NCBI GenBank assembly: GCA_022706165.1
Contig: JAKJDA010000020.1
Location: forward strand, 1-16,541
DNA: 16,541 bases
Reading direction: 5' to 3'
DNA from: Candidatus Hydrogenedentota bacterium
Lineage (GTDB): Bacteria; Hydrogenedentota; Hydrogenedentia; Hydrogenedentales; SLHB01
A program made the translations under genes and the position numbers. The notes below the pieces were generated by a model, which searched no databases, was not told where the DNA came from, and was given only the letters and a program-made list of their open reading frames with translations. Of this stretch, positions 7,136 through 13,897 are shown piece after piece (position 1 is the stretch's first letter; each line of letters begins with the position of its first letter).

Positions 7136-7573
7136 CTATGGCTGCGGGAGCTCGATGGAAAAGGGACATGAAACCGTCAATGGGCCTTGCTCTCGATTGT
7201 CTTTGAGGACAGTGATGATCGCATGTCTCTTGTTGCGCCCCGAGATATCCAGCATGAAATCCCCCTCGGGCGCATTGGCCGGCACGGCCACCGATGTCGT
7301 CCAGACGCCGTCGCGAGCGGTTTTATCCGGCGCGACGCCGTCATCCTGGAAGACAAATTTCTTTTTGGGGTCTTGCTGCAACCTGCCTTCGACATGGGCC
7401 ACGATGCCGAAGCGGTCTTTCACCCTGACCGTGATGATGGAATTCTGGCCGGGCGTCAGACGGTCCGGCGCGATGACAGGTTCGCTCAGTCGCGGTTGCC
7501 GGTTCAGCGAATGGCAGCCGGCAAGGGATGCGATGGAAAACGCAAGAACCGTCGCCATACACAAGCGAATCAT
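7136..7573 (-). CDS. Small lipoprotein with Ig-like beta-sandwich, unknown function
   Basis: A 145-residue protein with a clear lipoprotein signal: Arg3, a hydrophobic stretch and the lipobox SLAGC with Cys20. The mature part looks like a single beta-sandwich: PDRLTPGQNSIITVRVKD, then VFQDDGVAPDKTARDGVWTT and AVPANAPEGDFMLDI. The segment DDG...ARDGVWT is a loop often seen in Ig-like domains of surface or periplasmic proteins. It shows no catalytic motif. The ATG (7571-7573) is preceded by GGAG at about 7 bases, and a TTGACA-type promoter lies further upstream. The gene is followed after four bases by the sulfatase-superfamily gene, so the two are almost certainly co-translated; it may anchor or assist that enzyme, but this is inference from spacing only. 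I do not recognise a named family. Confidence 0.75.
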   Translation of the reverse strand: MIRLCMATVLAFSIASLAGCHSLNRQPRLSEPVIAPDRLTPGQNSIITVRVKDRFGIVAHVEGRLQQDPKKKFVFQDDGVAPDKTARDGVWTTSVAVPANAPEGDFMLDISGRNKRHAIITVLKDNREQGPLTVSCPFSIELPQP

Positions 7574-7636
7574 AAGCGCGCTCCATATTTGTTCTCGAAC
7601 CGGCCACGCGTCACGGCGCGGGGCCGTCGCTGCAAA

Positions 7637-7665
7637 GACTAGCCCACCTCTCGCGATGCTGTCAA
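7637..7665 (-). promoter_or_regulatory. Sigma-70-like promoter for the lipoprotein/sulfatase-like pair
   Basis: On the minus strand a perfect -35 hexamer TTGACA (7660-7665) is followed after 18 bases by TAGTCT (7636-7641), which keeps the T1, A2 and T6 of TATAAT. Transcription would begin near 7629, about 55 bases before the lipoprotein ATG. The site sits in the gap after the DUF2231 gene, so it would make the pair an independent transcription unit. The call is by eye; no expression evidence is available. Confidence 0.5.
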
Positions 7666-7690
7666 GGGCATGAAACGCGATCGACGCGCT

Positions 7691-8347
7691 TTACGTTCCC
7701 TCCTCGCTTGCGACGCCGACACTGGATATCTCGCTGGATGCAGCGTCCGAAATCGCAGGGGCGAGAGCGGCGTCCGGTTCGGACGTCATAGGATCGGGCC
7801 GATCGGACGGCTCCACGGCGCGCTTCTCCTCCGGCATCATGATCGACACGCCAAACTCATGCACCAGCCGTCCGCCAAGGTGGCCCGTATTGAGAACGAT
7901 CAGGGTTGCGCCCGCATACGCCGCCAGGAACAGGACATTGAGGACTGCCATCGGCGCGCGTTTCGACTTGGCGCACTGGAACATGGCGGCAATCGTCAGG
8001 ATGGCGTAGAGTCCGCTCAGCGCCGCGAACACAAAACAGGTCAGTTCGGCAAGTTCCTCATGCTCTTCAAGCACAGGCCCGGCGGGGCCGAGGACGTCGG
8101 CGAGTTCCGCCGCCGCTCTGCCCGTGGAGGCGGCGACGAAAGCTCCCGCCGTTCCCAACGTCATCAGCAAGAGCCCCCCAACGGCCACGCCCTTGCCTCT
8201 ATGCCCCGCAATGGCCGCCAGCAAGACAAGACATGGGGCCGTCAGCAACAACGCAATCGGAAAATGCACAACGAAAGGATGCAAACCGTCCCAATCGGGC
8301 AACGGCGGCAGCGACATCCACTGGGGAAGAGTCAGGTCCTTGAACAT
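7691..8347 (-). CDS. DUF2231-family four-helix membrane protein
   Basis: A 218-residue membrane protein with about four helices (~25-48, 52-74, 98-120, 130-152). The motifs LHPFVVHFPIALL near the first helix, HEELAELT before the third and GHLGGRLVHEFGV after the fourth fit the DUF2231 (PF09990) family. This family has conserved membrane-edge histidines and no established biochemical role; a haem- or metal-binding role has been suspected from the histidines, but I cannot confirm it. The C-terminal ~45 residues are a soluble, acidic, Ser/Ala/Pro-rich tail with no motif. The ATG at 8345-8347 has GAGG just upstream. It lies 68 bases downstream of the rubrerythrin-like gene on the same strand, suggesting co-expression and perhaps a shared envelope redox job. 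Confidence 0.8.
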   Translation of the reverse strand: MFKDLTLPQWMSLPPLPDWDGLHPFVVHFPIALLLTAPCLVLLAAIAGHRGKGVAVGGLLLMTLGTAGAFVAASTGRAAAELADVLGPAGPVLEEHEELAELTCFVFAALSGLYAILTIAAMFQCAKSKRAPMAVLNVLFLAAYAGATLIVLNTGHLGGRLVHEFGVSIMMPEEKRAVEPSDRPDPMTSEPDAALAPAISDAASSEISSVGVASEEGT

Positions 8348-8415
8348 GATCCTCGTTTCCTTGGCGGCGTTCGCCGCGTCCTCGAAGCATCCCTAGGCAA
8401 AGCGATCACGCCCTC

Positions 8416-9042
8416 CTATCGGATCGCCTCGAACTTGGAACGCGGCGTCCAACACACCAGACATTTCTTGAAGAGACCGGAATCGGTTAGGTAACCACAG
8501 ACCGGGCACACATAATATTCCGCCGCGTCGCCCTTCATTCCTTCCAAACGCTTCAGGGCATCGCCATACAGCGCACTGCGGCCCGTCCCAATGCGCATGG
8601 CCCCGTTGAACGTTTTCGCCGCGCCTTTCGCGCCTTCTTCCTTTGCCTGCTTGACAAAAGCCGGGTACAACGCGCCGTTTCTGTCCGCCTCCTCTTTCAT
8701 CGCGAGTTCAAGGTTCTCGCGGGTCGATCTCGCTTCCACTTTCGGGATGTCGGCCTTTGGAACGCCGCCCATCTTCGAAATGACTCTCTTGAAATGCTGC
8801 AGGCGAACCTCGAGAGAACGCGCGGATGCCCGGAACAACGAAGCGGCTTTCGCGTAACCTTCCTCGTCGGCTTTCTGGGCAAAAGCGACGCATTGCGCCC
8901 GCGCGGCGGATTCGCTGTCGTAGGCTTTGATAAGGTTGTCGAGCGCGGCGGAAGCCGAAGCGCTCTCGGCAGGGACCGCAACCGCCGTCAGCAACAACGC
9001 GATCCACATCGACATTCCTATCCGCACGACCATGTTGCTCAT
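8416..9042 (-). CDS. Exported rubrerythrin-like protein with C-terminal rubredoxin domain and eroded diiron site
   Basis: I choose the ATG at 9040-9042 (208 residues) because AAAGGGG lies six bases before it; in-frame ATGs at 9048 and 9072 are alternatives. The N-terminus (VVRIGMSMWIALLLTAVAVPAESASA) is a Sec-type signal peptide, unusual for rubrerythrins, which are mostly cytoplasmic peroxide-reducing enzymes. A ferritin-like four-helix region follows (LIKAYDSESAARAQ, FAQKADEEGY, NLELAMKEE, ALYPAFVKQAKEEG), then a rubredoxin-like domain YYVCPVCGY...KKCLVCWTPRSKFEAI with both CxxC pairs. Aligned by eye to Desulfovibrio rubrerythrin, the ligands E20 and E94 remain, but E53, H56, E97, E127 and H130 correspond to Leu, Arg, Arg, Gly and Arg. 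The helical domain probably cannot hold a normal diiron site, so an electron-carrier or structural role is more likely than peroxidase activity. DUF2231 follows 68 bases downstream. Confidence 0.82.
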   Translation of the reverse strand: MSNMVVRIGMSMWIALLLTAVAVPAESASASAALDNLIKAYDSESAARAQCVAFAQKADEEGYAKAASLFRASARSLEVRLQHFKRVISKMGGVPKADIPKVEARSTRENLELAMKEEADRNGALYPAFVKQAKEEGAKGAAKTFNGAMRIGTGRSALYGDALKRLEGMKGDAAEYYVCPVCGYLTDSGLFKKCLVCWTPRSKFEAIR

Positions 9043-9095
9043 GTTCATCCCCTTTCCCGTCCGGCCTCGCATCGCCGAACATTTGCGCCCCTCAG

Positions 9096-9126
9096 AAAAA
9101 GCCGAGGGGGCATGCCCCCAGCCTCG
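9096..9126 (-). terminator. Terminator-like hairpin in the leader of the rubrerythrin-like gene
   Basis: Read on the minus strand, a GC-rich hairpin built on the 12-14-base palindrome GGGGGCATGCCCCC (9106-9119), with flanking CGAGG/CCTCG (9122-9126 and 9103-9107) able to pair, is followed by GGC and five T residues (9096-9100). This is the form of an intrinsic terminator. It lies about 55 bases upstream of the chosen start codon and just downstream of a candidate promoter, so it would sit inside the 5' leader, where it could act as an attenuator. No minus-strand gene lies immediately upstream that would need it as an ordinary terminator. Confidence 0.5.
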
Positions 9127-9134
9127 ACAATCCC

Positions 9135-9163
9135 AGCATAATCCTTGTCTACGGCGATGTCCA
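9135..9163 (-). promoter_or_regulatory. Sigma-70-like promoter for the rubrerythrin-like gene
   Basis: On the minus strand, -35 TGGACA (9158-9163) and -10 TATGCT (9135-9140) are separated by exactly 17 bases; the hexamers match the consensus at five and four of six positions. Transcription would start near 9128, immediately before the terminator-like hairpin. The nine bases CCTGGACAT around the -35 recur at the candidate DUF4091 promoter. Confidence 0.45.
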
Positions 9164-9229
9164 GGGGGGCGAAAGTCCAGCAGGGATGATGGATATCCAC
9201 GTTATTCCCCCCCCTCGGTTTCGCGGCGC

Positions 9230-9258
9230 TTGACGCGCAAAGTCTCAGCGCTCATAGT
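9230..9258 (+). promoter_or_regulatory. Sigma-70-like promoter for the stand-alone receiver gene
   Basis: TTGACG (9230-9235), a 17-base spacer and CATAGT (9253-9258) match the consensus at five and four of six positions. The predicted start of transcription, near 9265, is about 50 bases before the preferred ATG at 9315. The upstream gap also holds a run of eight C residues (9207-9214). Confidence 0.4.
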
Positions 9259-9314
9259 AGCAGTCATACGGAATGAGAACGAGGCGAGGACGCAACGAGA
9301 AGGATACTTTTCTC

Positions 9315-9692
9315 ATGGCGCGGGTGCTTGTGGCGGAAACGGATTGGACATGCGCCGAAGGGCTTCGAGCGGTTATCGAGGCGGAAGGGCATGATGTCTA
9401 CCTGGCGAGAAACGGGCTGGAGGCGAGCGACATGGCGCTAACCCTTCGGCCCGATCTGATTCTGCTGGCGGAAAATCTCCCGATCTATTCGGCGCGCGAA
9501 TTGTGTCGCATGTTCCGGGGCGATCCGGCCTTGCCGTCCGGGCTGCCGCTTCTCGTGCTGGCCGGTCCCGACACGGACCGTCACGGGTTGTGCGCGGACG
9601 GCGCCTCGGGTTTTCTTCCGCGACAGGCTTCTCATCAGGAATTGCGCGATCTGTTGGTGCGTCAATTGGGAGAAAAAGCCGCGACGCCATAG
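9315..9692 (+). CDS. Stand-alone CheY-like pseudo-receiver
   Basis: With start ATG at 9315 (AGAAGGA at 9298-9304) the protein is 125 residues, the size of a single receiver domain; an earlier in-frame ATG at 9273 adds 14 basic residues and fits the fold less well. MARVLVAETDW, VIEAEGHDVYLARNGLEA and LRPDLILLAENLPIYSARELCRMFRGDP follow the receiver pattern closely, with LPLLVLAG and ASGFLP for the last strands. Key residues are missing: the phosphoacceptor position in PDLILL-D is Ala52, the Thr of the fourth strand is Ala83, the conserved Lys is Arg103, and the acidic pair is E8-T9. It therefore probably works without aspartyl phosphorylation, as an adaptor or a constitutive binding module. 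It has no output domain and no adjacent kinase. Its 3' end faces the DUF4091 gene, 28 bases away. Confidence 0.8.
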   Translation: MARVLVAETDWTCAEGLRAVIEAEGHDVYLARNGLEASDMALTLRPDLILLAENLPIYSARELCRMFRGDPALPSGLPLLVLAGPDTDRHGLCADGASGFLPRQASHQELRDLLVRQLGEKAATP

Positions 9693-9720
9693 GAAACAAC
9701 GAAAGCGGAAAGGTTTCATC

Positions 9721-11778
9721 CTACGGCGTCATTCCCGGCGAGGCGGCGACCTTGCCTGCTTTGCCGGTCTTGGCGATGCGGGTCAAGGCGCGGCCCATGC
9801 GCGTATGCCCGTCAACAACGAACCGAGCCTGGGCGTCAAGATCAGCAAGGAGACGATCGAGCGGAAACGGTTGCCGGCTGCTGCAACGCGCGGCGAGAGG
9901 ATCGACGTCCGGGTTTTCCTGAAGGGCCTTCTCCATCGCGACAAGATATTCGTAATCTTCGATGCCGTCGCGCAACCGCTCCAGCCGAATGCTGGGAGCC
10001 GGTTTTTCCGGGGCGGGATAATACAAATACTGGCAGCCATCGTCGTTTTCTTGCCGCGGCGCAGACGTCCATGCGCCGTCCGTGGTCCATCCGTCCGGCC
10101 ACCCCGTGAGACCGGGCCCGCGCAGGCCGGTCACGCCATATCTCCAGCACACCCAGGGAGCCAAGCGCGCTTCGATAGGATGGGCTCCAAGCGCCAAACT
10201 GGGCGGCGCGGCGACGGATGCATCCATCCAAACGCTGACAGGCTTGATCCGCTCGATGGTGTCCGGCGAGGGGGCATGCCCGAATTCCAATTCCCGGATG
10301 CCAACGGACCCGCCTTGCACGGAACCGCGAAACACGAGACGAATTCCGCGAAAAGTCTTTTTGAAACGGAATTCACCCTCGGACCAATTGTCCTCGAAGG
10401 AATCCTGCGCCACGTGATGCCTCCACCGGACGCGGGCGGGGCTAAAGGTCTCGCCATTGTACGAGCATAAGGTTTCAATGTCAGCAGATTCGAGACCCGT
10501 TTTCCAGCCGATATAGAACTCGTCCGTGTCGACCGGTTCGTCGAAGGCAATCTCGATCCACTGCGGGGAAGAGCGCGCGGGAGGGCGATCGGAACGCCAA
10601 TACGTGTGCAAACAGCCATCGTAGGCGTCGCCGGGGAGAGAGGCATAGTTTTTTTCGCCCGGCGGAATGCCCGATGACGAGGCGGCGACGCGTGCGGCGA
10701 GATGCGCCGGTTGCGCCGCGAGGGACATGCCTTCGCGCCATCGCGCAACGGCAAAGGGATGCGCGTCGCGCAATGGAACTGCGAGTATCTCCACGAAACG
10801 CTCGAAATAGGGATGAGGCTGCCCGATGGCCAGCCGGGGCATGGCGGGATCGGCTCGCTTCACGCGGAACAACGCGTCGCGCGTCTGTGGCCAGCGATCC
10901 CGCGCGGCAAAGTCCACGACGCTTACGCAGGCGCGGTCAAGCCATCCCTTGGCATCAAGCCACGCATGCATGCCTTCCAGGTATGGCTGCAAGCCTCCCT
11001 CTCCGGCGGTCGCCTCCAACGGAGCCATGCCGCCGCGACCGCCCCCGAGATCGATCACCGCCATGTTCGCGCGCGACATCGCATAGTCGAGATGTTCCTG
11101 GAACGCCGACGCGTCGACCTTGCCGTCTATCAGCCGGACCAGTCCGCCGCCGTCCCACAGCGACGATGACACCTTGTAGCCCGCCAACGCATCGTACACG
11201 GCCTTCCACGGTTCGAGCGCCACGCCTTCGATCCCATACGCGCGTTCGAAGGCGTGACGGTCAAGGGGAAACAACGTTCGAAAAGAAGCGACCTCCGGTT
11301 GCGCGAAAGCAAACACCTCTATGGTCACGTCCACGGATAACCGAGGCCCTGCATCCGAGACAACGTCCACTTTTCCCGTATGCAACCCCGGCTTCGCATC
11401 CCGAGGCACGGCATACGTCACCCAAAACACGCGCGTCTGTTTCGGAGGAACGTCAAAGGGTTCTACGGGCAGCAAGGGATCAGGCCACTGGCGCTGTTGA
11501 TCCTTGTCCAGGGAGATATATCCCACTGCATGGATGCGCGGCGGGCCGATCTGTTTGTCGAGCGGACGCGCGGGAATATCCCGTCCGCGAAATCCTTTCG
11601 CGTCGGCGCGTAAACAGAGTTGAAACGATTCCGCCTCTCCCTGGGACGCGTACAACCGAACGGAAGCCTTTGCGCTTCCCTGCGGAACCGTGTCGGGAAA
11701 AACATTCACCGAACTGCTCTCGGTCCATATCTGCGTCGCGCCGAAAAGAAAAAACATGGCGCCTGCCAACATCATCAT
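9721..11778 (-). CDS. Exported DUF4091 glycoside-hydrolase-like protein with an internal discoidin-type domain
   Basis: The open frame runs up to an ATG at 11979, but the hydrophobic MMMLAGAMFFLFGATQIW begins at 11778, and a candidate promoter lies at 11932-11961, so I start at 11778 (685 residues). A GTG at 11814 would add lysines before the hydrophobic stretch and is also plausible. After the signal sequence comes a beta-sandwich (SVNVFPDTVPQGSA, later GYISLDKDQQ; ~20-170), a barrel-like region (~175-355) with YKVSSSLWDGGG and HAWLDAKGWL, a discoidin/F5-8C-like segment (~363-500) with AYDGCLHTYWRSD, PQWIEIAFDEPVDTDEFYIGW and SVGIRELEFG, then the DUF4091 (PF13320) region PWVCWRYGVTGLRG, YLYYP, SIRLERLRDGIEDYEYLVAME. 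DUF4091 proteins are thought to act on glycans; no substrate is known here. Probably secreted or periplasmic. The last ~40 residues have no recognised motif. Confidence 0.78.
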   Translation of the reverse strand: MMMLAGAMFFLFGATQIWTESSSVNVFPDTVPQGSAKASVRLYASQGEAESFQLCLRADAKGFRGRDIPARPLDKQIGPPRIHAVGYISLDKDQQRQWPDPLLPVEPFDVPPKQTRVFWVTYAVPRDAKPGLHTGKVDVVSDAGPRLSVDVTIEVFAFAQPEVASFRTLFPLDRHAFERAYGIEGVALEPWKAVYDALAGYKVSSSLWDGGGLVRLIDGKVDASAFQEHLDYAMSRANMAVIDLGGGRGGMAPLEATAGEGGLQPYLEGMHAWLDAKGWLDRACVSVVDFAARDRWPQTRDALFRVKRADPAMPRLAIGQPHPYFERFVEILAVPLRDAHPFAVARWREGMSLAAQPAHLAARVAASSSGIPPGEKNYASLPGDAYDGCLHTYWRSDRPPARSSPQWIEIAFDEPVDTDEFYIGWKTGLESADIETLCSYNGETFSPARVRWRHHVAQDSFEDNWSEGEFRFKKTFRGIRLVFRGSVQGGSVGIRELEFGHAPSPDTIERIKPVSVWMDASVAAPPSLALGAHPIEARLAPWVCWRYGVTGLRGPGLTGWPDGWTTDGAWTSAPRQENDDGCQYLYYPAPEKPAPSIRLERLRDGIEDYEYLVAMEKALQENPDVDPLAARCSSRQPFPLDRLLADLDAQARFVVDGHTRMGRALTRIAKTGKAGKVAASPGMTP

Positions 11779-11931
11779 GACATTCGCTTTTCCGCATTTC
11801 TCCCCGGGCTGCACGGCGCCGCGAGAAACGCTCGCCTCCAAGCGTGTGCGCTTGCGGCGCGAGCCACGTTCATAAACGCGCCGACCAAGACAAATCGCGG
11901 CCCATTGTCCGCCGTCGACACAGTTCACTAC

Positions 11932-11961
11932 ACAATAGGACGCCTGCCCTGCGAATGTCCA
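11932..11961 (-). promoter_or_regulatory. Sigma-70-like promoter for the DUF4091 gene, with a palindrome upstream
   Basis: On the minus strand, -35 TGGACA (11956-11961) and -10 TATTGT (11932-11937) are 18 bases apart. Transcription would begin near 11925, about 147 bases before the preferred start. A perfect 12-base palindrome TCGCAATTGCGA (11974-11985) lies 12 bases upstream of the -35, where an activator or repressor could bind. The promoter falls inside the longest possible open frame, which argues against the 11979 start. Confidence 0.42.
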
Positions 11962-12069
11962 GGCGTCGTCGTATCGCAATTGCGAACAAGACTCAGGGAT
12001 TTTAGCCGCATTTCTCCCGTCGCTTAGGAGGCAACGGAAAAGCGGGACGGGAAACAGCCGCGGAGGGGC

Positions 12070-13734
12070 TTACTTCGCGGCGCCGATCCTTGGCGGAACG
12101 ACGAGACCCAGGCTCTTGCCCAGCGTCACAGCCGCCGGATATCCCGGATCGACGGTTAACGCCTGTTCGATATGGCGGGCAGCCTCGGTGGGCAGCCCTG
12201 TCTGAAGGCATACGATCGCCAGATTGGTCAAGACGACGGCATCCCGCGGCTCGCAGCGGAGGGCCTGCTCGAGGTGGGCGCGCGCGCCGGCATAGTCGCC
12301 GCGGCCTAAGCGCAGCGCCCCCAAGTTGGCATGGGCGTCGGCATAGCCCGGATTGATCCTGACGGCCTCGAGCAAGTGGCGCTCCGCGGCCGCCACATGG
12401 CCTTCGCGCAGTTCCAGCGTTCCCAGATTGTAGTGCGCGATGGCATTGTCGCGCGTGACCGCCGCAGCGTGCGAAAAGAGGGTCCTGCCATCGCGCCAAT
12501 GCCGCAGGTTCGCCTGCGTGACGGCCGACAGGGCGACCAACGCCGCCGCCGCCGCATAGGCAAAGACGGCCGGGGTCTGCTTCCATCTCCCAAAGCCATC
12601 GCGAAGCCCCCATGCCGCCATGATGGTCAGGCCCGTCAATGGGAGATACATGTATCGATCGGCCATGGATTGACTGCCAACCTGCACAATGCCGATCACA
12701 GGAACGAGCATTCCCGCAAACCACAGCCAACCGACGATTAGGTAGCCGCGCTTCCGGCCTGCCTTCGCCGCGATAACGGTCACGAGCAACAGGGCAAGAC
12801 CCGCCGCCCCGCCTTCGATCCAGCCGATCGCGTGGCTTGGGTGTGGATACATGACGGCGAGATCCATCGGCCAAAAGGTTTTGCCAATGTATTTCCAGTA
12901 AGAGACCACCGCATTGGCGACGCGCGCCCCCAAGGGGATTTCGTCTAGACGCGCGATCGCATGGCCATGCGCTTGGGCGATAAGCGTCACGATGCACGAG
13001 GCCAATGCCGCAACGAACAAAGGCGCTTTTTCCCCAAAAAGCCTGGAGATAGGCGTCCGTTCCATTTCCGATCGTCGCCCCAGAGGCCAGTAGTCCATCA
13101 AGAGCAATACAAACGGCAACGTAACCGCCATCGGCTTTGCAAGCAACGCAAACGCGTAGGAAAAAACCACGCCTCCATATGCGAGGCGGCGCTTCGTCCG
13201 AACGAAACGCGCGTAGGCAAGCAACGTCCACAGGACAAAAAAAGCGCTTAAGACGTCCTTGCGCTCCGCCGCCCAGGCGACCGATTCAACATGCAACGGA
13301 TGCGTCGCAAAAACAGCCGCCGCAAATGCGCTCGGCCACCGGTCTCGGGTCAGAGCGCGCAACGCGAGAAACACCAGCGCAGCGTTGAAAGCATGGAGCA
13401 GCACATTGATCAGGTGATGACCAAACGCCGCACTCCCAAACAACGACCACCCCCCCATGTGGGACAGCCACGTTAGAGGATGCCAATTGCTTCCGTGAAA
13501 GGTTGTGAAGGCCCATCGAACATTGCCCCATGTCAGCCCGGCCTGCACGCGAGAATTTGCGGTGAGATAGATTTCGTCATCGTAACCGACGAATCCATTC
13601 CGCATCGCCGGCGCAAACACAATCAACGCCAACAGGGCCAATCCAACCGTCAGCGCCGCATCCCACGCAACGGCGGCACGCGGACACAAGGCCGTCTCAA
13701 CGTCGCTTTCCCCCCTCCGGATATCGATTTCCAT
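12070..13734 (-). CDS. TMTC-like polytopic membrane protein with C-terminal TPR repeats
   Basis: A 554-residue protein starting at the ATG 13732-13734, with GGTGGAG upstream. The open frame continues far upstream, but the first membrane helix (TVGLALLALIVFAPAM, ~29-44) comes right after this Met. NGFVGYDDEIYLT (46-58) carries the Asp52-Asp53 pair expected in the first extracytoplasmic loop of GT-C glycosyltransferases; NWHPLTWLSHM and THPLHVESVAWAAERKDVLSAFF are signatures of the TMTC/DUF1736-like family. About ten helices follow to ~435, then three or four TPR units (DNAIAHYNLGTLELREGH, GYADAHANLGALRLGRGD, DAVVLTNLAIVCLQTG). Eukaryotic TMTC proteins transfer O-mannose; bacterial relatives are uncharacterised but probably use polyprenyl-phosphate sugars to modify secreted proteins or glycans. 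It is followed by a 291-base gap before the DUF4091 gene. Candidate promoters lie in the AT-rich island upstream. Confidence 0.85.
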   Translation of the reverse strand: MEIDIRRGESDVETALCPRAAVAWDAALTVGLALLALIVFAPAMRNGFVGYDDEIYLTANSRVQAGLTWGNVRWAFTTFHGSNWHPLTWLSHMGGWSLFGSAAFGHHLINVLLHAFNAALVFLALRALTRDRWPSAFAAAVFATHPLHVESVAWAAERKDVLSAFFVLWTLLAYARFVRTKRRLAYGGVVFSYAFALLAKPMAVTLPFVLLLMDYWPLGRRSEMERTPISRLFGEKAPLFVAALASCIVTLIAQAHGHAIARLDEIPLGARVANAVVSYWKYIGKTFWPMDLAVMYPHPSHAIGWIEGGAAGLALLLVTVIAAKAGRKRGYLIVGWLWFAGMLVPVIGIVQVGSQSMADRYMYLPLTGLTIMAAWGLRDGFGRWKQTPAVFAYAAAAALVALSAVTQANLRHWRDGRTLFSHAAAVTRDNAIAHYNLGTLELREGHVAAAERHLLEAVRINPGYADAHANLGALRLGRGDYAGARAHLEQALRCEPRDAVVLTNLAIVCLQTGLPTEAARHIEQALTVDPGYPAAVTLGKSLGLVVPPRIGAAK

Positions 13735-13897
13735 CAGCCAACGTCTCCACCCGTTCCGGCATCCGGCTTCAGGCCGCCCACCGGCGAAGGGGATAATACG
13801 GCAAGCCGCCAGTCCAGTAAAGAAAGGCAACGAGGCCGCGCAAAAACCAAGCCTCCGCGCCGCGGCACACTCCGGGCGCGCGAATGAATCCAAAACG

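Noticed and set aside
6346..7206. 286-codon plus-strand frame opposite the sulfatase-like gene
   Set aside because: Shadow of a gene with clear sulfatase-superfamily motifs; no motif of its own.
9273..9314. Earlier ATG for the stand-alone receiver
   Set aside because: The added 14 residues are basic and not part of the receiver fold; the ATG at 9315 has a better-placed AGAAGGA.
10267..10280. Second copy of GAGGGGGCATGCC, also seen in the terminator-like hairpin at 9105-9117
   Set aside because: It lies inside the DUF4091 coding sequence, lacks the pairing arm and U-run, and is probably coincidence.
10674..11780. 368-codon plus-strand frame opposite the DUF4091 gene
   Set aside because: Arg/Pro-rich translation with no domain; typical antisense shadow in high-GC DNA.
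11779..11979. N-terminal extension of the DUF4091 protein to the ATG at 11979
   Set aside because: It would place 67 non-conserved residues before an obvious hydrophobic export signal, and a candidate promoter lies inside it.
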